A DNA stretch of 52,528 bases from Paramicrosporidium saccamoebae (GCA_002794465.1 MTSL01000179.1:5205-57732), one strand, 5' to 3'. Shown: positions 1 through 9,696, numbered from the stretch's first letter. Numbers and translations: made by a program. The notes: generated by a model not told the origin, from the sequence alone.

Positions 1-1610
1 ATTGCTGAGCTAATTGGGCAGCATCCAAACCTAACACATTGAGGAAAATATTTAAATTGGCAATTCCTTTCGTATTGCCGCTTTGCACGACACCCATGAT
101 ACGATCACGCAATTCCATGACCATTATGCGTTTGCGGTCGGCATCAACATTCATTGCCAACAATGCCATAAATTGCCAGCCATAAAATTCGCTGTCCAGG
201 CCATGCAGGTTGGTAAAGACGTCGGAAAGACGCTCCTGAATTGGGTCAAAGAAGGACGCAAAGGATGCAGCGGATGTAGAAGTTGTAGAAGTTGATCCTT
301 CGGCATTGGCGGCCTTGAGAATCTCCAGTCGACTAAAGACAATGCAGCACAACACAATCCCCGCCTTGTTGGTGGTAATCCATGGGAGTCCCGCTTTGGT
401 GGCTAACGTCTGTAGCATTCCTTGCACCGGCTCCAATGGACATTTGGCCATGAATGGCACTAGCGCTGCCAACACTGATCCAATGAACAACTCAATGTCT
501 GCCTCTGGTGCCTCCGGACGACAAATGTCCAAATATTCAAAAAACTCGACTAATCGCACCATCGTTAGTTCTGATAGGCCGGTGCTATCAATTGCCTTTA
601 ATGCCCTCCCCAAAATGCGCTTCGTCTTGGCCTGTGCCATTACACTCAGAAACCGCATCAGCAACGTCTCATTGGTCGCCAACTGGTCAATTGATTGATC
701 TAACAGGAGCTCCCGTTTCAACACCTCTATGGCTATACGGCGACAATCCTGCAAATGGTGGCGATCATAGTCAGTCTCTTCCACATTAGGATCAGTTGTT
801 AATGCATCTTCGACCACAAAGATTGCTTCATAAATGCGCTCAATGGACGCCGATACGGAGAATTGGGCGGCGGCAGCCATCTTGGACGATGCCAACTACA
901 AATAAGCATTGTCTGGAAAGTACCATTTTGGTGGTGGAGGGCACCTGCAGCAACTGACGCGGCTTTCGCGATGAACTTGAAACTGCCTTGCCCAGCGCAC
1001 CCACAAGCGCTTCGCTGGTCTTTAGTTGCTTCTGTTCCCTTTTCCGTGGGGTGGGTAATGGCAGATACAGCGGAGCATCGCTGGTCCGCTTTCTTGTCCG
1101 TCTTTGGGCAAACGCCTTGTAGTAAAAATCCTCAATCTCTGGATGTTCCGTCGTCAGTTGCGTCAGATGGATCCGTGAAATTCCCTCCCTTTCATAGCGT
1201 GTCATTGTACTCCGGTACGGGTCCTCTTCCGTTGGAAAGGTAATCGTTGTTGGACGCACTTTTGTTCGGAACAGCTTTGGTCCGTCTCGCAGCGTCGTCC
1301 CTGCTATTCCCGCCTCAATCTCTGCGAGAGTAAGGACCCGTCGTGGCGGTGACATTGCCATTCCCGGCGGCAGGTCGTCTGTACTGTCCATTGGCACATC
1401 TTTTAAGCGACGCACAATGGTAATGGCCGAGTCGAACGGCAGTTGACCGGATTCCCCGTCATTTTCCCTCCCCATAATGCCACGTGAACCAAACGCAAAT
1501 TTGTCTTGTCCCACCCGACTGACCACTTCCTCGCCAAATGTGTCTCTGTCGTGTTCGTCATGGTCGCCAAATGTGTCGTTATTGTGTATGTCGTCCTCCT
1601 CTTCAAACAT
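1..1610 (-). CDS. PAT1: PAT1-like mRNA decapping activator, C-terminus cut by window edge
   Basis: Pat1 bridges deadenylated mRNA, the Lsm1-7 ring and the decapping machinery in P-bodies. Exon 1 runs 1610-924 and exon 2 runs 895 to the window edge, with a 28-nt GT-AG intron at 896-923. Removing it joins two frames that otherwise each look broken. Exon 1 has an acidic N-terminus and the conserved Pat1 core helix around residues 137-165 (YEREGISRIHLTQL, then EIEDFYYKAF), followed by a GALGKAVSSSSRKPRQLL segment typical of the family. Exon 2 encodes the alpha-helical C-terminal Pat-C superhelix, ending in view with NLNIFLNVLGLDAAQL. About 527 residues are visible and only the extreme C-terminus should be missing. 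The start ATG at 1610 is 150 bp from the divergent PKR1 start. Family assignment is from recalled motifs. Confidence 0.85.
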
Positions 1611-1760
1611 CCTGAACCGTCAGGGGTGGGTTAGTTGCAGTATCAGCAGTAGTGGTGGTCAGTCAGAGCGAAACAAAGTAAGAGTATATATCTGCCCCTC
1701 CGTTTTGTCTATTCTGTCCATCTTGCTTATTTATCCACTCAAACCACTCAAGCCACCCTA

Positions 1761-2066
1761 ATGTCAGTAAAGAAACAACACAAACGGAGCTTTTTCCAGG
1801 ACATCTTGGCATCTGTCTGGGAACCTGGCGTCAACAACGGACTTTTGCTCCTCATGCACCTCTCCTTTATCATCCTGCTCGCCTCGCTCCTTGTCATGCT
1901 CTGGGTGGATCGGACCAATATCCACGTCTGGATACTCACCGTCATTTCCACTCTGCTGTATGGCACCATGGTCTGGTTTGTCAGTGAAGTGGCGGCCACT
2001 CTAAAGTTGCAGCAAAAGTTGAAACACGAGCCCGTCAAATCCGAGGACACCACAAAGGTAGAATAA
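1761..2066 (+). CDS. PKR1: Pkr1-type ER protein, V-ATPase V0 assembly factor
   Basis: This 101-residue protein matches fungal Pkr1, an ER membrane factor that helps assemble the V0 sector of the vacuolar H+-ATPase. The diagnostic N-terminus is visible: a short amphipathic stretch, then SVWEPGVNNGLLLLMHLSF, comparable to the WESVFEPGTSPQL...HVSF region recalled for yeast Pkr1. Two hydrophobic membrane segments follow, at about residues 27-48 and 55-76, and then a charged Lys/Glu-rich tail. The length fits the family, with a shorter tail than yeast. The stop codon TAA (2064-2066) lies inside an AATAAA hexamer, so coding end and poly(A) signal appear to overlap. It is divergent from PAT1 and convergent with the epimerase gene. 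Confidence 0.85.
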   Translation: MSVKKQHKRSFFQDILASVWEPGVNNGLLLLMHLSFIILLASLLVMLWVDRTNIHVWILTVISTLLYGTMVWFVSEVAATLKLQQKLKHEPVKSEDTTKVE

Positions 2067-2312
2067 ATGAAATGTTTCATCTGTAGTTATTGGGTCCCCA
2101 ATAGTGTATAAGCACGATCCGTTAGTTATAGTGGCCACTGAATCCCCTATAAAATGCTTTTGTTCATGTCTGTCAAGTATGTGAATATAGAAAGTCGACG
2201 ACACCAGTAACGCCACAATACCCACAAGATGCTCTATTTGTGACTAGTGAGCCTTTGATTCAAGTTGATGGGGATCATTACTACTAACTCATTTTACAAA
2301 CATCATACAAGT

Positions 2313-3071
2313 TTATGGATTCTTCGTCACATCGCTTCTACTTGCCTCCCGCATCTTGCTAATCACATTGGCTGGATCGGGTGAGGAAAATATCAGAGTT
2401 CCAGCCACAACCACATTTGCACCAGCTTCAATCACTAATGGCAGATTCTCCAGAGTAACTCCTCCATCAACCTGGATCAACAACTCGGGATGCGTCTGTC
2501 GCAGCTGGCGTACTTTTTCGAGACAATCCAGCAACAACGTCTGTCCCCCAAATCCAGGTTCAACAGTCATAACAAGGACCATGTCCACCAATGCAGCAAG
2601 TGGCATGATTGTCTCAACCGGCGTTCCTGGCTTGATTGCAATCCCAACTTTCATACCGCTTGTCCTGATACTTTCAATAGTTTTCCCAGCGTCATCTAAC
2701 AATGAGCCATGGAACCCGATTACTCGATGCCTCATAATGAAATGTATACTGGGAGGCGCCGGCTCGGGCAAAATCATCAATCCACTGAAAATAAGCTACA
2801 CCCTCCTCACAGTAATACTTTATCAGGATCAGAGACCATTAGATGACAATCCAAAAAGGCATTGGTGTGCTTGCGAATGGACTTGACCACCGGTGCTCCT
2901 ATTGTCAGATTAGGCACAAAGTGTCTATATTGTCAGCGACACCAACACCAACACCCGCTACCCGTCCATGACGTCCACATGAAGCCAATCGGCTCCACAT
3001 TTGAGCATCTTTGCACATTCCCGGTCCAATTGTGCAAAGTCCCCCGACAACAAGGACGGGGCCACGAGCAT
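2313..3071 (-). CDS. RPE1: Ribulose-phosphate 3-epimerase, four exons with tiny introns
   Basis: The enzyme interconverts ribulose 5-phosphate and xylulose 5-phosphate in the pentose phosphate pathway. Exons are 3071-2962, 2924-2819, 2784-2724 and 2695-2313; introns are 37, 34 and 28 nt, all GT-AG. The spliced product is 219 residues, close to the 220-230 usual for the family. It reads through the expected blocks: [12 protein letters not shown] at the N-terminus, [17 protein letters not shown] with metal ligands H31 and D33, [14 protein letters not shown] with H64, [24 protein letters not shown] and [13 protein letters not shown]. Unspliced, only the last third is recognisable. The start ATG is 41 bp from the divergent SR-protein ATG at 3113. 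Confidence 0.93.
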
Positions 3072-3112
3072 TGGACACTAATAAGTTGGCACCACCCTGG
3101 TCATTACTAAGA

Positions 3113-3683
3113 ATGGCGCTCTTCGTTGGTCGTCTCCCCCGTGATATTCGCCCCCGCGAGCTTGAAGATCTCTTCCATAAATATGGCCGCATTACGCGCT
3201 GTGATGTGAAGCGCAATGGCTATGGCTTCATTGAATACGAAGACCCCCGCGACGCCGAGGACGCCATCAAGAGCTGCGATGGAATGCGTTTCCTGGGAGA
3301 CAGGATTGTGGTCGAGTGGGCACGGGGCGCCAAGAAGCAGAGCGAAGAATGTTTCAAGTGTGGAAAGACGGGCCACTGGGCGCGAGCTTGTCCCACCGGC
3401 GGCAGCACGGGCGGAAGAGGCCGGAGTCGCAGTCGAGACCGATATGAGCGACGTGACTATGATCGTCGCGACCGCGATTATGACCGTCGTGACCGCGATT
3501 CTCGTCGTGACCGCAGCCGTAGTCGCAGTCCCAGGTACAAATTCGCAGCTCCTCCTTATGCTCTTTAGACGTGCATCGCCTCCTCCCCCTCCCGTTGCCA
3601 ATGGTGCCGACTCGCCTCGTCGTAATGGAGCCGATTCTCCCCGTCGTAGTCGTTCTCTCTCCCGCTCTCCCGTCCGTGATTAA
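3113..3683 (+). CDS. SR-type splicing factor: RRM, CCHC zinc knuckle, RS domain
   Basis: This is a nuclear RNA-binding protein of the SRSF7 (9G8)/RSZ type, the subclass with a zinc knuckle. Exons 3113-3534 and 3569-3683 are separated by a 34-nt GT-AG intron; the product is 178 residues. RRM at residues 1-70 shows RNP2 (LFVGRL, 3-8) and RNP1 (NGYGFIEY, 35-42). The knuckle [14 protein letters not shown] spans about 80-93. From 100 on there are Arg-Ser and Arg-Asp-Tyr repeats. Without splicing the frame closes at 3568 and the last stretch of SPRR repeats is lost, which is the main support for the intron. An in-frame upstream ATG exists, but 3113 gives the canonical MALFVGRL start. An SR protein is consistent with active splicing of the tiny introns in this region. 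Confidence 0.9.
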
Positions 3684-3742
3684 TACTACTCTAGCATGAA
3701 TAATGCGTCCATTTATAGTATCAATACATTTACATTCTACAA

Positions 3743-4087
3743 CTAGACGGATACACGTCCAAATATCCGCGTCAAAATTCGTCTGGAAAAGAGCGAGCCT
3801 ATTTGTCGGGCGAGCATCGGGAGTGCTATGAAGAACACCAGTCGAAACCCTTCCGCCAGCTCGCCTTTCCAGTCCTGCAGCTGCTGTTGCTCATCTGTTT
3901 CACTATCTCCGCTCCAGACAGAATCCTGCTCCCCGCTCGCACGCGGGTAATAATCTGTGCAGCAACGGAGACATTCGGGGTCAGAGGAGCTATCCGAGGT
4001 GCAGTAGGAAACCTCTTCTGGCTCGCTCTGGGTGTTGTAGCGGCAAAAGGTGCGGCTAGTCCAGGATGGTAACTCGTCACTCGACAT
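3743..4087 (-). CDS. Small acidic protein with C-terminal membrane segment, Mim2-like
   Basis: 114 residues starting at ATG 4087; the reading frame extends further upstream but only from a TTG. Residues 1-70 are acidic and Ser-rich with several cysteines. A conserved-looking tryptophan (DWKGEL) precedes one hydrophobic segment, roughly LVFFIALPMLARQIGSLF, and a basic tail (SRR...RIFGR). An acidic head, then a Trp, then a Pro-containing transmembrane helix and a GR/RR tail resemble fungal Mim2, a subunit of the mitochondrial outer-membrane insertase. That is an architectural resemblance only; any small tail-anchored protein is possible. It is convergent with the SR gene. Confidence 0.5.
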   Translation of the reverse strand: MSSDELPSWTSRTFCRYNTQSEPEEVSYCTSDSSSDPECLRCCTDYYPRASGEQDSVWSGDSETDEQQQLQDWKGELAEGFRLVFFIALPMLARQIGSLFSRRILTRIFGRVSV

Positions 4088-4204
4088 CCTGTGGGATGGG
4101 TGCCTTGGTGGATAGGGCCTCAAGAAGATATTTTCGGATCCCCTGTCGACGTCAGTGGTACGGACCTTGTAAAGGACCAGGTGGGAACGATGAGTCACAG
4201 GCAA

Positions 4205-4613
4205 CCATCAGTGTGTTGCATTATTGAAATGATACCACAGGCAAGAAGAGGACTTGTGTATCACTAGCCCAATATTCATTTGTGCTATAGTATCAATGTC
4301 ATAAGGAGACTAGATTAGAACCGCATCATTTCCACTGTAGTTTTTATAACTGATCCATTATAAACAAGGATTGTGTTGCTGAATTCACAACCTCACTAAA
4401 ACAATCTTTAAATCCTTGTTATTTTCTATCGCGCGCGTCTTTGCATCAATATCTATTTTTGCGTCTTTCTATAATCGTTTTTGCCCACCCACCCCGCACA
4501 AAATCGCATTAAAAATCTTGGTACATTTATTTGCACTCACAGTTTTCTTGGAACAGGTTTGGATTAGTGTGAATGTTTGCTCTTCATGCACCAACGGAAA
4601 ACCCTGGTTTCAC
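4205..4613. other. Intergenic spacer upstream of the 4614 gene
   Basis: About 400 bases. The downstream frame stays open from 4416, but only from a TTG and through hydrophobic, unconserved-looking sequence, so it is not called as coding. No tRNA-like fold or repeat family was noticed. Confidence 0.4.
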
Positions 4614-5150
4614 ATGCTAAAGCCCATCAAGGAAATCCTCTATAATCCCCGCCTGCAATATCGGACGTATGTATACCCCATTACGGAAGGTCTAAGGTGT
4701 ATCCTCCCAACATCTGCTACACATTGCAATTACGGTCTTTCATTGCTGTCGCAATTGCCTCCCACGCCCAAAGACAGTGGTATCTTTGCGTGGTCGCCCA
4801 CAACAGATCCCACAGCCTCCTCCGCTAGCTGTATCGAGCAACCGGCCTTTATCAGTCTGTTCCAGGAGACGCTTCGCAACGCCCATCCACAACTACGCTA
4901 CTTGCTCTCGTCCAGGGCAAAACGCCAGGATGGGTGGATTCCGCTGGTAGATGAGCGCGCGCCAGTTGGGTGGGGACGGGTCGCAGAGAGCGACGACACC
5001 ATTGGAATGTGTAGAGTGCAGGATGGCGAGGTGCTTGTGGATACCTTTGAGGTGATGCCGACCTACAGGCTAATTTCTCGACTGGGAATATTCTCCCTCC
5101 CAAGGCCCCTACATGCACTCATCCTGGATAAGCTAAATACAACCTTGTGA
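4614..5150 (+). CDS. Conserved-looking protein of unknown function
   Basis: 178 residues from the first in-frame ATG. The C-terminal half (from about residue 100) looks like a folded domain: WIPLVDERAPVGWGRV, an acidic patch, an IGMCRVQDGEVL strand pair, MPTYRLISRLGIF and a last helix LPRPLHALILDKL. This arrangement gives a sense of an uncharacterised fungal/plant family, but I cannot name it. A potential 30-nt GTATGT...AAG intron at about 4668-4697 is divisible by three and would not break the frame, so the N-terminal region is uncertain. The frame upstream of 4614 is hydrophobic but lacks ATG. Confidence 0.55.
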   Translation: MLKPIKEILYNPRLQYRTYVYPITEGLRCILPTSATHCNYGLSLLSQLPPTPKDSGIFAWSPTTDPTASSASCIEQPAFISLFQETLRNAHPQLRYLLSSRAKRQDGWIPLVDERAPVGWGRVAESDDTIGMCRVQDGEVLVDTFEVMPTYRLISRLGIFSLPRPLHALILDKLNTTL

Positions 5151-5517
5151 GAGTGTAAGCGTGTTTTGTAGTGGGATGATACCATGTCTTTTGTCACCTC
5201 TTGTAGTATCAATTAAATCATACCCCGAGTCTTCTTGGCTCCATTATTGATAATACGTGATGACTAATACAGCACCTCACAAATTCACCCTACCACAAGT
5301 ACACGGGTAAAGGTCTTGCAAGTTGCGAGGCTAGTAGCAAGACCCCTTATTAAATCCTCTGATCTGTATCTATACTGCCTCACATATAATTATATACTAA
5401 GACGCATTTTATAGATTGCTACCCTCGACACTAGATTATGGAACGACCTTTTAAATTGTAACCACCAATTATCAGCGGGTACTCACAGATGCTTAACCCA
5501 ACACTCACTTGCCGGGG
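5151..5517. other. Spacer upstream of first secreted USP gene, with family-C repeat
   Basis: AT-rich non-coding stretch. It holds one member of the short dispersed repeat whose core is AGACCCCTTATTAAAT (about 5335-5395) and ends near the USP start. No gene is seen. Confidence 0.4.
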
Positions 5518-6765
5518 ATGCTAATGAAATTCGTAATATGCCTTGCTCTGTGTGGGGCAGTCTTGGGTAGTATCCAAAACCCAGTAGGCCTTAGAAATAT
5601 GGGAAACACATGCTACATAGCGTCAGTGCTCCAGCCACTCTTTCACGCCCCCTCTTTCCGTACCTCCGTCTTTTCGCATGCCTCTGACAGTACGCCGCAT
5701 GCAACCCTCTGCTCGCTCTTCTACCGACTGGCGGCTGGAGACAAAGCACCGGAGATGGACATTGATTTTTTACCGGCAGCAGACGTGGCCGGAAAGAAAC
5801 TATTTCAGGTTGGACGGGGTGATGATGCACAGGCCTTTTACCAATGGCTGACGGCTCATCTATCATGGACAAATGATCTCTTCAAGATAGAGTGGGAAGA
5901 GACCACCACTTGCAACGATATTCTGATTTCCAAGATAGTTGCTTCTGATACAGTCACTATCGGACAGGTCGTGAAGGACGTGCCAGTACACGAGATGCTT
6001 CGTGAAAGCGTGGAGGATGGCGTGAAAGGGTATAAAGTAGTAAAGAAGGACTTTACTGAAGCTCAGTGGGACGACTTGATGGAGAGGGGGGTTCCTGCAG
6101 AGGGACTGACTGGAGAGACACAGACCAGCATCACTCGTCGTGTTATCAATACTCCACCAATGATTGTCCTCCTTGCACACAAGTTTGCGAATACCCAAAC
6201 TCGAAAAGGAGATAAAATTGAGTATCACCAAACTTGGGACGGAACGAAATCTACCACCTTTAGCGAAACGTTTGTCCTGAATGGAGTAACCTACTACCTG
6301 CACGCCGTGACTGTCTATGTGAACAGTCGACGGAATGTGACCAATGTTAAACAAAGCCACCATTACAAAGCATACGTATGCATTGACCACAACACGAACC
6401 GTTGGTTCGAGTTTAATGATTCCGCTGCAACGCCTTCGAGCATTGCTAACATTGGTGATAATGGCTTCATGTTCTACTATGTTCGGGAAGACACTCGACA
6501 GGAATGGATAGACCTTGGCGCATTCGATATAAAATCAATCCCGAGTATGTACAGCGTTCTGGGACAGACGATGAATGCGCTTGTTGATGGACTTTCGATG
6601 CTGCTAGAGATGACGGGACTAGAACTACCCTCAACAAAACAGATAGTGAAGCTCGCTGCTGTCCCTGAGGAGGCTAAAGGTGTTCTAATCAAAGCTGATG
6701 ATGCACTTGACCGTGTTGAACACGATGAGAATAATGCAGAAACTGTTACTGATAACAAACAATAA
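5518..6765 (+). CDS. Secreted ubiquitin-specific protease (USP/UCH) family protein, copy 1
   Basis: 415 residues from ATG 5518 (a longer frame begins at a TTG). Residues 1-18 form a signal peptide (MLMKFVICLALCGAVLG). The USP Cys box follows at once: VGLRNMGNTCYIASVLQP with candidate nucleophile C32. The His box HHYKAYV (H281/H282) and RWFEFND lie at about 280-300. The usual Asn in CYxNSxLQ is Ala here. USPs cleave ubiquitin from proteins and normally act in cytosol or nucleus, so a signal peptide directly before the catalytic domain is unusual and suggests export, perhaps into a host cell. A similar gene lies 425 bp downstream in the same orientation. The stop TAA sits inside AATAAA. Activity towards ubiquitin is inferred, not shown. 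Confidence 0.8.
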   Translation: MLMKFVICLALCGAVLGSIQNPVGLRNMGNTCYIASVLQPLFHAPSFRTSVFSHASDSTPHATLCSLFYRLAAGDKAPEMDIDFLPAADVAGKKLFQVGRGDDAQAFYQWLTAHLSWTNDLFKIEWEETTTCNDILISKIVASDTVTIGQVVKDVPVHEMLRESVEDGVKGYKVVKKDFTEAQWDDLMERGVPAEGLTGETQTSITRRVINTPPMIVLLAHKFANTQTRKGDKIEYHQTWDGTKSTTFSETFVLNGVTYYLHAVTVYVNSRRNVTNVKQSHHYKAYVCIDHNTNRWFEFNDSAATPSSIANIGDNGFMFYYVREDTRQEWIDLGAFDIKSIPSMYSVLGQTMNALVDGLSMLLEMTGLELPSTKQIVKLAAVPEEAKGVLIKADDALDRVEHDENNAETVTDNKQ

Positions 6766-6845
6766 ATCTAACAGTGAAAGAGTATCTAGCCATTTGTTGT
6801 TTAAAGTCTGCTGGCACAGCAAATACATGGATCAGAGCGAATTGT

Positions 6846-6960
6846 TTTATTAAAGTTGTAGCGTATAGACCATCCCCCCTCAATATACCGACTTGTGGGA
6901 TCGTGCAGATATCTGGGTTGGGGCCACCAACTATAAACTGATACTGTTCAACGAGGTTGC
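6846..6960 (+). repeat. Dispersed repeat family B, copy 1
   Basis: Core TATAGACCATC, then CTCAATATACCGACTTGTGG and later GATACTGTTCAACGAGG. The same order of blocks is seen at 6976-7088 and 25750-25867 and partly at 9908-9966. Confidence 0.6.
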
Positions 6961-6975
6961 ATCATTAACCTCACA

Positions 6976-7088
6976 GTTTTATCAAGTGTGTGGCATATAG
7001 ACCATCTTCCTCAACACACCGGTTTGTGAGATGGCCATCTGGGTCGGTCTTTTCAATAACAAGTGGATACTGTTTAACAGGGCCTGCC
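6976..7088 (+). repeat. Dispersed repeat family B, copy 2
   Basis: TATAGACCATCTTCCTCAAC, then CACCGGTTTGTGAGATGG and GGATACTGTTTAACAGGGC; head to tail with copy 1, unit spacing about 130 bp. Confidence 0.6.
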
Positions 7089-7190
7089 TTGTCAAATTTG
7101 ATAAATTAATTCCTACGATCACCTGAGCCAGTCATTCGAGACGGCCCCATAGATTGCACTTGGACAGGGGACCAGGGCAGGTTAATTACA

Positions 7191-8432
7191 ATGTGGCTTT
7201 CGGTCGGTATTCTAATTGCCGCACTTATCACCCTCTCCCATGGCGCCGAGTCCAAGCAGCACAGCTCGGTGGGTCTTGTGAACAAGGGAAACAACTGCTA
7301 CATTTCAGCCATCCTACAGGCCCTTTACCATTTGCCTTCTGTGCGCGAGGCTGTGGTGCGTCAAAAGTCCAACTCTATTGTTCATACCACGTTGGCATCG
7401 CTATTCGCCCGTATGACGATGGGTACCTCGGCACAGGAAATGGACGCTGACTTTTTGGAGGCAGTGGATAGGACGAGCAAGGGATTCATTGGCTTGGCTC
7501 ACGAAGACGATCCTCATGCCTTCTTCAGCTATCTTCTGGGTCAGCACCTGCCCTGGGTCAATAACGACCAGATGATGTTTGACGTGGAGGAAACTATGGT
7601 CTATCAAGATGTCACGCTCACCACCCGGATAGCAAGGGAGAACATTCTCATTAATCACGTTTTGAGAGATCCCGCCATGCCAGTGCATTACGGGCTGGAG
7701 GAAACAATCGACGAAAATTTCGCGTTCAGCTTAACCGTAGCTGAGTGCATTAGCCTGTTTGGATCCGATTCATGTTCCTCTGATCCTCCCATCTCTCATT
7801 CTGACAGTGGAAGCGTTTCCGACCCGATGACCCTCCCTGTAACCCGCATAAGACGAGTCATCAGTACGCCCCCCATTCTCGTAATGCTGGGTGACAAGTT
7901 TAAGATGAATACTCCGCCGAACCAGCAGAACCAAAGTCGCCAAACAATGGCATTTGCGTCTAACTCGGGCAGACATTGGGATGCCTCCACCCAGACCCTC
8001 TATGATCGTGCCTTTGAGTTCCTAGGGAAGCGCTATTACCTCTATAGCACCGTCATTTACAAGCCGGGAGACGGGCTTGTCAAAGACCATTTTTTCACGC
8101 ATAGCTGTATTAATGCCGCCGAGAACCGCTGGGGCCTTTTTGACGATGGCATTGTCAAGCCTTCTGTTGAAACCTACGATCTGGGCAACAATCCGTTCAT
8201 GTTCTTTTACGTAGAAGAATCTCTCGTACAGCAATGGACGCAGATGCCGCCATTTACTGTGGATCAGATTGCTCTCCGGTATCGCTTTTTGGGACAGCTT
8301 TTTCAGTCTTTGGTGGATAGTGTCCATCTGATGATGCGTCTAACTGACGCGCCTTTCCCTAAACCAAGGGCCCCTATTGAATTTACCCCCCTCAAAGATG
8401 AGATAGTTGGCGCGTTGATTGAGGACGAATAA
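7191..8432 (+). CDS. Secreted ubiquitin-specific protease family protein, copy 2
   Basis: 413 residues. N-terminal signal peptide of about 18 residues (MWLSVGILIAALITLSHG), then a USP Cys box VGLVNKGNNCYISAILQAL with candidate nucleophile C36, and a His box containing DHFFTHSC (H300) followed by RWGLFDDG. The overall plan matches the upstream copy: the same spacing, a shared TRR/TRIRRVI-NTPP/STPP stretch and a similar FMF(Y/F)YV segment after the His box. The two therefore arose by tandem duplication and have diverged strongly. An inserted Ser-rich loop near residues 183-210 is absent from copy 1. GNTCY is changed to GNNCY, so activity should be tested rather than assumed. Confidence 0.78.
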   Translation: MWLSVGILIAALITLSHGAESKQHSSVGLVNKGNNCYISAILQALYHLPSVREAVVRQKSNSIVHTTLASLFARMTMGTSAQEMDADFLEAVDRTSKGFIGLAHEDDPHAFFSYLLGQHLPWVNNDQMMFDVEETMVYQDVTLTTRIARENILINHVLRDPAMPVHYGLEETIDENFAFSLTVAECISLFGSDSCSSDPPISHSDSGSVSDPMTLPVTRIRRVISTPPILVMLGDKFKMNTPPNQQNQSRQTMAFASNSGRHWDASTQTLYDRAFEFLGKRYYLYSTVIYKPGDGLVKDHFFTHSCINAAENRWGLFDDGIVKPSVETYDLGNNPFMFFYVEESLVQQWTQMPPFTVDQIALRYRFLGQLFQSLVDSVHLMMRLTDAPFPKPRAPIEFTPLKDEIVGALIEDE

Positions 8433-8934
8433 CTGGATATGATGTTAGATGTGGGAACAGCCATATTAATAGGTAAGTAAACGGGTAATTGGAGACTCAA
8501 ATAGAGAGTCAGGAAAAAATCAAATGGATGCTCAAAACAAAGGTCAAACGGACGTGGGAAACTCAATGAACAATTAAACAAACAATTTCACCCTTATAAC
8601 GCGTTAATATTGTGAGGTGGTATACCCATGAACCAAGGATTCTGGTAGACGTAGTGGATTTATAACGCGCTATAAAATGTTGAAATGTTGTGTTGATCAT
8701 CATGTACCATCAGGAAAGGGGCCAGAGACATTAAGATATGATTAAATTAGCAATGTGAGATTAGAGTAAAAGACCCTTTATTGGTATTCCTGGCCCGTAG
8801 TTATACTATCTCACATGTTCCCTTTGTCGTCCCTTTGTCGTTCCTTTGCCGTCTCTGTTGCCTCTTTGCCATCCTTTTGTCGCCTGACCCGCTACGCACG
8901 CAGCAGGGCGTCTTGGAGCTCACAAATATGTTGT
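8433..8934. other. Spacer between USP copy 2 and perilipin gene
   Basis: Non-coding, about 500 bases. It includes two TTATAACGCG-containing blocks (near 8596 and 8661), a family-C repeat at 8768-8822, and a run of CCTTTGTCGTC-like short tandem units at about 8820-8885. On the minus strand the family-C copy supplies an AATAAA hexamer that could end the perilipin transcript. Confidence 0.45.
8768..8822 (+). repeat. Dispersed repeat family C, copy near 8.8 kb
   Basis: AGACCCTTTATTGGTATTCC followed by TGGCCCGTAGTTATACTATC. The closest match is at 30928-30985, where GGCCCGTAGTTATACCATCT recurs; weaker copies are at 5335 and 9982. Confidence 0.6.
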
Positions 8935-9696
8935 TTAATTATCAGGATCATCTGTTGATTGCTTTCCGGCCCACAATATGTAACGAGTCAACACATTGGC
9001 AAGCGACTTGATCACTACGACTGCCTCGTTGGCTAGTAAAACAATTCTAGAATTCTGACCAAGCTCGCCTTCCTCAGTGAATCTGCCAGGCAACGATAAC
9101 AGAAACGTTTTTAAAGCTTGCTGACCGGGCAGAGGGAGGACATATCCATTATTGTTGACGAGATCAACAACATTCCTAAGTGTCTGAACAACTTCCTTGG
9201 CAACGACTTCCCGGAGGTGCTGCACTCTAGCCATTGCCTGCACCTCTCTCGCTTGGACCGATTCACTCCATGTCTCCAGTCGCTCAGACACTCCTTCCTG
9301 GGCTCCTGCTACCGCGTTTCGCAGCCTCCCCAACAAAAAGTCAATATATGTTTCTGCATTATTTAGTCCCTGCAGAGTTCCTTCCATTTTGCGACGCATC
9401 TCAGCGGTGGGGACATAGGCGTTTTCAAGTCGTTCCAACTGGCGTCCAGCATAGCCATCGATGGTCTTTAGTTGTGGCTCAAAAGTTTCAGTGACCAAAC
9501 GCATTGAATATTCCACAGTACTGGCCCCCATTTGTACCAGACGGGAGCTGTCTTTTCCAGAGGCGTACACACGGGACAAGTGGTCCAAAGTCGAGGTGAC
9601 TAGTGCATATTCTGATAGTCTGCCAACTAGACCCGCAGAAACACCAGTGTCGGGAGCCACACTGGTCTCAGTCGCCTCGACTGATACCATGACCAT
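8935..9696 (-). CDS. Fungal perilipin-like lipid-droplet protein
   Basis: About 253 residues from ATG 9696 (ATG 9690 is also possible). The N-terminal domain carries the perilipin signature: LSEYALVTSTLDHLSRVYAS, then a helix with VEYSMRLVTETFEPQL and the conserved IDGYAGRQLERLE. This order matches the fungal Cap20/Mpl1 group. The rest is amphipathic helix with coiled-coil character, including QAREVQAMARVQHLREVV. Perilipins coat lipid droplets and control access of lipases. Fungal perilipins are linked to lipid stores used in spores and infection structures. An AATAAA on the minus strand lies about 160 bp past the stop, in a family-C repeat. Confidence 0.72.
   Translation of the reverse strand: MVMVSVEATETSVAPDTGVSAGLVGRLSEYALVTSTLDHLSRVYASGKDSSRLVQMGASTVEYSMRLVTETFEPQLKTIDGYAGRQLERLENAYVPTAEMRRKMEGTLQGLNNAETYIDFLLGRLRNAVAGAQEGVSERLETWSESVQAREVQAMARVQHLREVVAKEVVQTLRNVVDLVNNNGYVLPLPGQQALKTFLLSLPGRFTEEGELGQNSRIVLLANEAVVVIKSLANVLTRYILWAGKQSTDDPDN

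Larger units (their letters stand above)
6766..7190. other. Spacer between the two USP genes with a direct repeat
   Basis: Non-coding. It contains two diverged copies of the family-B repeat (about 6846-6960 and 6976-7088) arranged head to tail. The second copy ends about 100 bp before the start of USP copy 2. Confidence 0.5.

Noticed and set aside
4416-4613. Hydrophobic N-terminal extension of the 4614 gene
   Set aside because: It would begin with TTG; the first in-frame ATG is at 4614.
4668-4697. 30-nt GTATGT...AAG segment as an intron
   Set aside because: The frame is open either way, there is no pyrimidine-rich 3' end, and no homologue recalled well enough to decide; left as uncertain.
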